DNA of 17,058 bases from an uncultured Acidaminococcus sp. (GTDB lineage Bacteria; Bacillota_C; Negativicutes; Acidaminococcales; Acidaminococcaceae): assembly GCA_900314165.1 (NCBI GenBank), contig OMUE01000179.1, positions 1 to 17,058 on the forward strand. Direction: 5' to 3'. This document shows, piece by piece, positions 12,267 to 17,058 of the stretch. The position numbers and the translations under genes were made by a program. The notes below the pieces were generated by a model. It had not been told where the DNA came from, did not search any database, and saw nothing but the letters and a program-made list of their open reading frames with translations. Every line of letters starts with the position of its first letter. The stretch's first letter is position 1.

Positions 12267-12296
12267 AAAAAAGCCGGCAGCTCAAACTGCCGGCTT
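12264..12296. terminator. Bidirectional intrinsic terminator
   Basis: Stem AAGCCGGCAG (12271-12280)/CTGCCGGCTT (12287-12296), loop CTCAAA. The preceding eight-A run (12265-12272) gives a strong U-tract for minus-strand transcripts ending the pentapeptide operon; on the plus strand only CTTCTTC follows. It sits between convergent genes. Confidence 0.88.
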
Positions 12297-12301
12297 CTTC
12301 A

Positions 12302-12331
12302 TAACTAACCCACTAATCCCTAACCCCTATT
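12302..12331 (-). repeat. TTAGGGA/TTAGTGG heptad array at the pentapeptide gene's stop
   Basis: In the gene's sense the array contains the TAG stop (12329-12327) and continues as GGTTAGG-, GATTAGT- and GGGTTAG-like 7-bp units. It shares a 19-mer exactly with the array after the MATE gene. Confidence 0.8.
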
Positions 12332-13073
12332 TCCTATACGTCAGCGCCAGATCGGCGGCATTGAATTGGGTGTCTTCCAGGTTGGCCCGCTGGAGATTGG
12401 CGTCTTCCAGGTTGGCGTTAGTCAGGACGGCTTTCGTTAGGTTGGAGTCTTCCAGGCTGGCACTCATCAGGTTGGCATTTTTGAAGGTAGCCTCTACCAG
12501 GCTGGCCTTGCGGATCCGGGCATCATATAGATTGGCGGACGTAAAGTTGGCCCCCCTTAGCTGCGTGCTGAAAAACCAGCTACGGGCCAGGTTGGCGGAT
12601 TGGAAATTCGTCATAGCCCCGTTAGCATAGTCAAAATTGCTTTCCCGCAGATCCGCTGTGTACAGGTTGGCAAAAGTCAGCAGGGAATGGGAGAAGCTTG
12701 ACCGATAGCCATTGACCCCTACCAGGGAACTGCGGTTCAGTACCGTATGAGCCAGATTGGCATTAGAAAGGTTCGCATGGTCCAGGACTGCGTTAGCCAT
12801 ATAGGCATTTCGCAGGTTCGCTTTCTGCAGGTCTGCACCAGCCAGGTTAGCATCTTCCAGGACGGCACCGGTCAGGTTGGCATAGCTCAGGTCCGCACCG
12901 GATAAATCTGCATGGGTCAGGTCCGCATCCTTCAGATAGGCTCCCCGCAGATCCCCACCGGGACAGGAACCGGTGCTTAGCAGGCTTTCCAAATCCTGCT
13001 GCTGGAAAGCAGAGGCTGTGCCTGCCAGACAGAAAGCTGCCAGGCAGCTTAAGATCATAACGATGCGTTTCAT
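12327..13073 (-). CDS. Secreted pentapeptide-repeat protein
   Basis: A 248-residue exported protein. Signal peptide 1-22 ends in TASA before FQQQ (signal peptidase I type). From about residue 37 to 240 it is nearly all A(D/N)LXX five-residue repeats (DLTHA DLSGA DLSYA NLTGA), which fold as a right-handed quadrilateral beta-helix. There is one irregular stretch around 105-122 (SSLVGVNGYRSSFSHSLL). Some family members mimic DNA and protect gyrase, but those are cytoplasmic; a secreted one is more likely a cell-surface or periplasmic scaffold. Role unknown. The start codon overlaps the stop of the upstream HAD gene (ATGA at 13073-13070), so translation is coupled. It uses GAGGTG as Shine-Dalgarno inside that gene. 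A terminator at 12264-12296 ends the operon. Confidence 0.9.
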   Translation of the reverse strand: MKRIVMILSCLAAFCLAGTASAFQQQDLESLLSTGSCPGGDLRGAYLKDADLTHADLSGADLSYANLTGAVLEDANLAGADLQKANLRNAYMANAVLDHANLSNANLAHTVLNRSSLVGVNGYRSSFSHSLLTFANLYTADLRESNFDYANGAMTNFQSANLARSWFFSTQLRGANFTSANLYDARIRKASLVEATFKNANLMSASLEDSNLTKAVLTNANLEDANLQRANLEDTQFNAADLALTYRK

Positions 13074-13771
13074 AAAGACACCTCTTTAGAGAATAACAAA
13101 GTAAACAAGTCCTGAGGATTTTCAGGCAGTTTGTCGATAATCTTCCAGGGATGATAGGATTCCAATTTTTCTTTCTGGTAAGCAGAACCAGCCAGGATAA
13201 TGACGCAACGGATACCGACAGCTGCCGCACACGTAATATCGTGAGGCGTGTCCCCCATGATGACTACATCTTCCTTCTTTACAGAAGGATCCATTTTCTG
13301 CAGTTTCTGCCACAAAGCTTTGGACAAATCGTCCCGCAGCTCGCTGATTTCTCCAAAGGCACTGGCTTCATAGGAAAAATCCTGCTCTATGCCGAAATAG
13401 GCCAGCTTGGCGTGGGCTGCCAGTTCTCCATTGCCTGTCAGCAAAAGTGACGTCAGGTCTGGCTGGGCTTTGATCGCCTCCAGCGTCGTTTTTACATTGG
13501 GCAGCAGATGTCCCTGTTTTTCTATGAGGGTTTGGGGCAGAAGCCGGGCATAGGTGTGCATCAGATGGGAAATTTCTTCCGGGGTGCAGCTGCCCTTTAT
13601 GCCTTCGATGGCTTTGCGGACAATATAGGAATCCGTCCGGCCGGCCATACCATAGGTAAATTCAAAATTATCCAGGCCATACAGGTTCTGGATAGTGGTT
13701 TTCAAAGCAGCAACGCCTGCCAGATTTGTCAGCAGCAGCGTGCCGTCTATGTCCCATAAAATATATTTCAT
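13070..13771 (-). CDS. HAD-family phosphatase
   Basis: A 233-residue HAD hydrolase with motif I DIDGTLL (Asp7 and Asp9), motif II TGN (112-114) and motif IV GDTPHD (173-178), plus a helical cap carrying GMAGRTDSYI (41-50), common in a group of uncharacterised phosphatases. Motif II is TGN and not SNK, unlike the enzyme at 11619. Substrate unknown. AAGGAAG precedes the ATG by about 7 bp. Its last four bases are shared with the start of the pentapeptide gene. No promoter is visible in the 25 bp between the upstream hairpin (13797-13833) and the start, so it probably depends on read-through from the SpeD-like gene. Confidence 0.87.
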   Translation of the reverse strand: MKYILWDIDGTLLLTNLAGVAALKTTIQNLYGLDNFEFTYGMAGRTDSYIVRKAIEGIKGSCTPEEISHLMHTYARLLPQTLIEKQGHLLPNVKTTLEAIKAQPDLTSLLLTGNGELAAHAKLAYFGIEQDFSYEASAFGEISELRDDLSKALWQKLQKMDPSVKKEDVVIMGDTPHDITCAAAVGIRCVIILAGSAYQKEKLESYHPWKIIDKLPENPQDLFTLLFSKEVSL

Positions 13772-13796
13772 GAATCGTCTTCCTTTATCAAACTGT

Positions 13797-13833
13797 AAAA
13801 GAGCTGTGAAATCTTATATTTCACAGCTCTTTT
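13797..13833. terminator. Hairpin terminator or attenuator between speD-like and HAD genes
   Basis: Perfect 16-bp arms AAAAGAGCTGTGAAAT (13797-13812) and ATTTCACAGCTCTTTT (13818-13833), loop CTTAT. The symmetrical A/T ends give four U on either strand. On the minus strand it follows the SpeD-like gene and precedes the HAD gene, which lacks a visible promoter, so it may be a partial terminator. Its core AGAGCTGTGA matches the hairpin at 4033-4088. Confidence 0.8.
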
Positions 13834-13844
13834 CTGATTTTTGG

Positions 13845-13882
13845 GCTTACCGGCGCTGCGCTCTGGTAAGCTCCTACGGGAG
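13845..13882. repeat. GC-rich double hairpin after the SpeD-like gene
   Basis: GCTTACC (13845-13851)/GGTAAGC (13865-13871) encloses CGCTGCG-type sequence, then CTCC-TACG-GGAG (13871-13882) forms a second small hairpin. CCTACGGG resembles the end of family B at 16959-16966. It is one more dispersed structured element type, here in the 3' untranslated region of the SpeD-like transcript. Confidence 0.6.
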
Positions 13883-13897
13883 TTATACTAAATAGGA

Positions 13898-14359
13898 TTA
13901 TTTAGAGTTCATAGGGTTAAGCAGTTTTTTCAAACTAGCTCCTGCATTTTTGGCCCGGCGGATGGGTTTGATGATCTTTTTCCGACGAGGCTTCATGTCG
14001 GCAATAGAACCAAAATCGCCACGGTTTAACATGGTCAGTTTAGATTGGTCAGGACCGAATTGTTTGCGTAGGTAGATGGCCAACTGTTCTGCATCCACGC
14101 TTGTTTCCAAGCTGAAGATATCGGCTTCCACATAGCCGTAGGCAGGGAATACGTGGAGAAAAATATGGCCATTTCGGCAAAGCATCACGTAAACGTAGTC
14201 ATCCCCCTGATCGTTCTCCGTCAGATGCAGGGCTAATTCATCCATACCGAACCGCTCAGCTGCTTCATTCAGCATTTCCCGGATATTGTCCTTATCACAT
14301 ACGACATCCTCTTCACAGCGGTACATATCCAATGCAACTTGCGTGCCTTTTCCTATCAA
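13898..14359 (-). CDS. SpeD-like protein lacking the pyruvoyl-forming serine
   Basis: A 153-residue relative of prokaryotic S-adenosylmethionine decarboxylase. The fold core is clear: ALDMYRCEEDV (9-19), then HIFLHVFPAYGYVEADIFS (65-83), which aligns with the SpeD stretch [22 protein letters not shown]. In SpeD the bond before Ser63 is self-cleaved to make the pyruvoyl cofactor. Here the aligned position is Gly64 (RNGH), the preceding Glu is Asn63, and the catalytic Cys83 is Leu84, while the processing His68 is kept (His69). It therefore should not mature or decarboxylate AdoMet. The C-terminal tail 119-153 is strongly basic (KPRRKKIIKPIRRAK, then SLKKLL), unlike SpeD. I use the TTG start at 14359 with GGAGGGG just upstream, since it restores the family N-terminus. 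Own promoter at 14414-14443. Probably a binding or regulatory pseudoenzyme (inference). Confidence 0.78.
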   Translation of the reverse strand: MIGKGTQVALDMYRCEEDVVCDKDNIREMLNEAAERFGMDELALHLTENDQGDDYVYVMLCRNGHIFLHVFPAYGYVEADIFSLETSVDAEQLAIYLRKQFGPDQSKLTMLNRGDFGSIADMKPRRKKIIKPIRRAKNAGASLKKLLNPMNSK

Positions 14360-14413
14360 TGCCCCTCCACATCCTTTGCTATTTGATCAATTCCGTAACA
14401 ATTTTACCTAATA

Positions 14414-14443
14414 ATTATACCCTATTGCAGTAGTAGGTGTCAA
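14414..14443 (-). promoter_or_regulatory. Promoter of the SpeD-like gene
   Basis: On the minus strand TTGACA (14443-14438) and TATAAT (14419-14414) are 18 bp apart, both perfect hexamers. It gives a leader of about 45 nt before the TTG start. Confidence 0.87.
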
Positions 14444-14462
14444 AGAATACATAGGAACTGTG

Positions 14463-14522
14463 AAAGAGTGAAAAGTGAAGAGCGAAGAGCGAAAAGAAAA
14501 AAGAAAAAAGAAAAAAGAAGGG
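14463..14522 (+). repeat. GAAAAGT/GAAGAGC array drifting into AAAAAAG heptads
   Basis: Seven-bp units GAAAAGT, GAAGAGC, GAAGAGC, GAAAAGA are followed by three or more AAAAAGA units, all keeping the 7-bp step. Unlike most copies it lies between divergent genes and not at a stop codon, and no tri-loop hairpin follows. Confidence 0.85.
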
Positions 14523-14570
14523 GAGATAAGTGGCAGGGAGGATAGTTTATCGTGGTTAACACTTCTATTT

Positions 14571-14600
14571 TTGACGTTAAGATAGTATAATAAATATTAC
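14571..14600 (+). promoter_or_regulatory. Probable promoter region of recD2
   Basis: TTGACG (14571-14576) and a TATTAC hexamer (14595-14600) are 18 bp apart. A better TATAAT (14586-14591) is only 9 bp from TTGACG and would need a different, poor -35. A promoter is likely here, but I cannot decide which pair is used. Confidence 0.5.
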
Positions 14601-14630
14601 ACAAAACATATGTTCAGCTCGAGGTGCAGC

Positions 14631-16793
14631 ATGGACGATAACGCCACTCTGGTCGTCACAGTTAAAAATATCGTATTCCAAGCCAACACAGGGGCGTTCT
14701 GCGTCTTTCGTGGAGAAAACCCGGAAGTAGGCACCATTGCCATCGTATACAAGGGGCAGGCTCCCTATGCAGGAGAACAGGTGAAGCTGACGGGGAAATG
14801 GGTTCAGCATCCCCGTTTTGGGCGCCAGTTCCAGGCTGACAGCTGGGAGGCTCAGAAACCTTCCGGTCGGGAAGGCCTGGTCCGTATGCTGGGCAGCGGT
14901 GCCCTAAAAGGGATAGGGCCTTCTTTGGCAGAGAGAATCGTTAATCAATTCGAAGATAAAACCTTGGAAATCCTGGAAAAATTTCCGGAACGGCTGCGGG
15001 AAGTACCCGGCATCGGCAAAAAGAAAGCGGAGGCCATCGTGGCCTCCTATGGGGAACTGAAAGATACCCGGGATCTCGTTTTCTTCTTGGAAAGCCATGG
15101 CATCAGCGGTACCTATGCCGGGCGGATCCTGGCATTGTATGGTGGCACGGCTATTACCCGGATCAGCAATAATCCTTATTGCCTGGCGGAAGATGTGGAT
15201 GGCATCGGGTTCCGTACGGCGGATCGACTGGCCCAATCCCTGGGCATGGACACGTTCAGCGACGAACGGATCCAGGCGGGCATCCGCTATACGCTGCTGC
15301 AGGGTGCCAATCAGGGCCATACCTGCGTGCCGGACACCTGGCTGGTGGACATGACGGCCCGGGTCCTGCAGCTGCAGCCCATGGAGGTCCAGCCCGTGTT
15401 TGATTCTCTGCTGAAAGAAGGAATGCTGCGGACGGAAGATGTGGGCACCCATATCTGCGTGTATCCGGAATACTTGTATAAGGCGGAAGCGGGCGTAGCC
15501 TACAGGCTGCTGGCTATGCGGGACCGGGTGAATTCCCTGTGGAAAGTGGATTATCAGGACATTATAGAATCCTGGGAGCAGGGGGAAAGCATTCAGCTGG
15601 CACCGGAACAGATCGAGGCTGTAAAAGCGTCCGTGGAACACGGCGTATTTGTATTGACCGGCGGCCCCGGAACCGGTAAGACGACGGTTATTAAAGGAAT
15701 CCTGTCCGTGCTGCAGAAGGCCGGCTGCAAGGTGCTGCTGGCTGCACCTACGGGACGGGCAGCCAAGAGGCTGGCAGAATCAGCAGGCCAGCTGGCGCTC
15801 ACGGTGCATCGCCTCCTGGAATATACGTCCGATGGAGAAGGGGGATTTTTCTGGGGACGGGATGAAGACAATCCTCTGGAAGCCGATGCGGTCATCGTGG
15901 ACGAGGCGTCCATGATGGATATCGTACTAACGTATAATTTATTGAAGGCACTGCCTTTGGGCTGCCGGCTTGTGCTGGTTGGGGACGTGGACCAGCTGCC
16001 CAGTGTAGGGCCGGGCTCTGTCCTGCAGGACATTATCCGCAGCGGCACCATGCCGATCGTCCGGCTGGAGAATGTATTCCGGCAGGCAGAGAAGAGTCCC
16101 ATTGTGCGCAACGCCCACAGGATAAACCAGGGCCTTATGCCGGAATACCAGGGGGAACAGGATTTCACGTTCCGGGAATTTGGCAGTGAACAGGAAACGC
16201 TGGACTATGTAGTGGATACCTGCTGCCGTCTGGCCCGGCAAGCTCCTTTGGAAACCATCCAGGTGTTAGCGCCCATGCATAAGAACCTTTGCGGCGTGGA
16301 AAATCTCAATACCCTGCTGCAGCAAAGGCTGAACCCACCGTCACCGGATAAACCCGAGCTGAATGGGAATTATTATACTCTGCGGACCGGGGATAAGGTC
16401 ATGCAGATCCGCAATGACTACGAAAAGAACGTCTTTAATGGGGATATCGGACGCATAACGCTGATCCAGGGCGGCTATGTGACGGTGGCTTATCCGGATC
16501 GGGCGGAAGGAGAATTTGTAACCTACGAGGGGGCCGAAGTGGAAGAACTGCGGCTCAGCTATGCCATGAGCGTCCACAAATCTCAGGGCAGCGAATATGC
16601 CGTAGTCATCATGCCATTGGTGCCCAGCCATTATATGATGCTGCAACGGAACCTGTTTTATACGGCTATTACGAGGGCCAAGCAGCAGGTGTACCTGGCC
16701 GGTAGCAAGAAAGCCCTGGCCATGGCGGTGCAGAATGACAAGACAAGGAAAAGGTATTCGCTGCTGGCGGAGAGACTGCAGGCCGCAAAATAA
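14631..16793 (+). CDS. recD2: RecD2-type ATP-dependent DNA helicase
   Basis: A 720-residue SF1B 5'-3' helicase of the RecD2 family found in bacteria without, or in addition to, RecBCD, with roles in replication-fork maintenance and repair. In order: N-terminal OB-like domain (1-75), helix-hairpin-helix repeats (GIGPSLAERIV 94-104; VPGIGKKKAEAI 125-136; GIGFRTADRLA 191-201), then the helicase core with Walker A GGPGTGKT (344-351), Walker B VDEASMMD (423-430), VGDVDQLPSVGPG (450-462), FRQAE (483-487), SVHKSQGSEY (647-656) and YTAITRAK (677-684). Length is normal and all motifs are intact. I start at ATG 14631, preceded by GAGGTG (14621-14626); the in-frame ATG at 14610 has no Shine-Dalgarno. 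It is monocistronic. A GTGAAAA heptad array begins right after its TAA stop. Confidence 0.93.
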   Translation: MDDNATLVVTVKNIVFQANTGAFCVFRGENPEVGTIAIVYKGQAPYAGEQVKLTGKWVQHPRFGRQFQADSWEAQKPSGREGLVRMLGSGALKGIGPSLAERIVNQFEDKTLEILEKFPERLREVPGIGKKKAEAIVASYGELKDTRDLVFFLESHGISGTYAGRILALYGGTAITRISNNPYCLAEDVDGIGFRTADRLAQSLGMDTFSDERIQAGIRYTLLQGANQGHTCVPDTWLVDMTARVLQLQPMEVQPVFDSLLKEGMLRTEDVGTHICVYPEYLYKAEAGVAYRLLAMRDRVNSLWKVDYQDIIESWEQGESIQLAPEQIEAVKASVEHGVFVLTGGPGTGKTTVIKGILSVLQKAGCKVLLAAPTGRAAKRLAESAGQLALTVHRLLEYTSDGEGGFFWGRDEDNPLEADAVIVDEASMMDIVLTYNLLKALPLGCRLVLVGDVDQLPSVGPGSVLQDIIRSGTMPIVRLENVFRQAEKSPIVRNAHRINQGLMPEYQGEQDFTFREFGSEQETLDYVVDTCCRLARQAPLETIQVLAPMHKNLCGVENLNTLLQQRLNPPSPDKPELNGNYYTLRTGDKVMQIRNDYEKNVFNGDIGRITLIQGGYVTVAYPDRAEGEFVTYEGAEVEELRLSYAMSVHKSQGSEYAVVIMPLVPSHYMMLQRNLFYTAITRAKQQVYLAGSKKALAMAVQNDKTRKRYSLLAERLQAAK

Positions 16794-16835
16794 AGTGAAA
16801 AGTGAAAAGCGAAAAGCGAAGAGGCGCCTGCGGCG
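16794..16835 (+). repeat. GTGAAAA heptad array plus tri-loop hairpin after recD2
   Basis: Units AGTGAAA, AGTGAAA, AGCGAAA, AGCGAAG start at the base after the TAA stop. GAGG follows, then the hairpin CGCC (16825-16828), loop TGC, GGCG (16832-16835). The same composite layout is seen at 660-710 and 4985-5029. A further hairpin GTCAGC-AGA-GCTGAC lies at 16844-16858. Confidence 0.85.
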
Positions 16836-16865
16836 GGCAAGGAGTCAGCAGAGCTGACGGAATAA

Positions 16866-16902
16866 AAGCGAAGAATAAAGAGCGAAGAGGAGGGCTCTGC
16901 CC
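16866..16902 (+). repeat. Second heptad array plus tri-loop hairpin after recD2
   Basis: AAGCGAAG, AATAAAG, AGCGAAG units of 7-8 bp, then GAGG and the hairpin GGGC (16892-16895), loop TCT, GCCC (16899-16902). No gene is seen between 16794 and the window end. Confidence 0.7.
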
Positions 16903-16903
16903 A

Positions 16904-16952
16904 GCCCCCTCGCCATTGCTAACGCAATGGCCCTCTCCCCCTACGGGGGCGA
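16904..16952. repeat. Dispersed hairpin repeat, family B, copy 2 (inverted)
   Basis: The inverted counterpart of 945-991. Stem GCCATTGC (16912-16919)/GCAATGGC is followed by CCCTCTCCCCC-TAC-GGGGGCGAC. Flanks are the same as in copy 1 when reverse-complemented, while the inner stem differs and stays paired. A partial extra CCTACGGGGGCGACAG follows at 16959-16974. Confidence 0.85.
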
Positions 16953-16995
16953 CATGTTCCTACGGGGGCGACAGCCCGCTGAGCAGCGCCCTGTC

Positions 16996-17038
16996 ATCCC
17001 CGCAGGGGAGGGGAACCGTGCGTAAGCACGGTGGTGGG
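16996..17038. repeat. Family A-related repeat, copy 6
   Basis: CCCC-GCA-GGGG is followed by GGGGAACC, stem ACCGTGC (17015-17021)/GCACGGT with loop GTAA, and GGTGGGG. The second hairpin and GGTGG tail match family A; the first hairpin is replaced. The sequence CCGTCCGGCGGACAG follows to near the window end. Confidence 0.7.
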
Positions 17039-17058
17039 GCCGTCCGGCGGACAGAAAG

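Noticed and set aside
12361..12630. Plus-strand repetitive open frame opposite the pentapeptide gene
   Set aside because: The repeats are the reverse reading of the pentapeptide codons; it has no ribosome site.
13898..14359. Active S-adenosylmethionine decarboxylase
   Set aside because: The pyruvoyl-forming Ser and catalytic Cys are replaced by Gly and Leu.
14571..14591. TTGACG plus TATAAT as a single promoter
   Set aside because: The hexamers are only 9 bp apart, too close for sigma-A.
14610..14630. ATG 14610 as start of recD2
   Set aside because: No ribosome site precedes it, while GAGGTG precedes ATG 14631.

Overview
The window reads as low-complexity-rich chromosomal DNA from an anaerobic Firmicute of the Negativicutes type. 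An Acidaminococcaceae member such as Acidaminococcus or Phascolarctobacterium is my best guess, inferred from gene content and intergenic style and not proven. Base composition is near 50% G+C, Shine-Dalgarno sites are strong (AGGAG), promoters are sigma-A-like, and genes are typical of amino-acid-fermenting anaerobes: a C-S lyase/aminotransferase operon, APC permease, phosphotransacetylase, WYL regulators and RecD2. No rRNA, tRNA, CRISPR array, transposase or prophage gene was seen.

Layout. 1-160: an 8-bp tandem repeat running into degenerate ACGTA heptads. 179-682: MarR regulator. 683-1130: repeats, a terminator, then a strong promoter with a palindrome at its start site. 1186-4001: a tight three-gene operon (MalY/PatB-type PLP enzyme, glutaredoxin-like protein, APC permease) closed by a perfect 25-bp hairpin. 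4242-4991: a DUF6125-type cysteine-containing protein. 5153-7361: a pair of WYL-domain regulators separated by a heptad array. 7462-8796 (minus): MATE exporter, divergent from pta (9017-10024). 10150-10698: HD-domain hydrolase. 10858-11412 (minus): small secreted protein. 11619-12266: phosphoglycolate-phosphatase-like HAD enzyme. 12327-14359 (minus): a SpeD-like protein lacking its catalytic serine, then a HAD phosphatase and a secreted pentapeptide-repeat protein that overlap by ATGA. 14631-16793: RecD2 helicase. 16794-17058: only repeats.

The likely functional unit is the MarR / C-S lyase / glutaredoxin / permease group, which suggests regulated uptake and cleavage of a sulphur-containing amino acid or disulfide. 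Pta supports acetyl-CoA/acetyl-phosphate energy metabolism. The other genes look like separate housekeeping or accessory units.

The most unusual content is intergenic. Several unrelated low-complexity arrays all have a 7-bp (sometimes 8-bp) unit, and many begin at or supply the stop codon of the adjacent gene. One family is followed by GAGG and a GC-rich hairpin, usually with a 3-nt loop. Two further dispersed hairpin families show compensatory stem changes between copies. Together with the SpeD pseudoenzyme, these are the best candidates for undescribed biology here.
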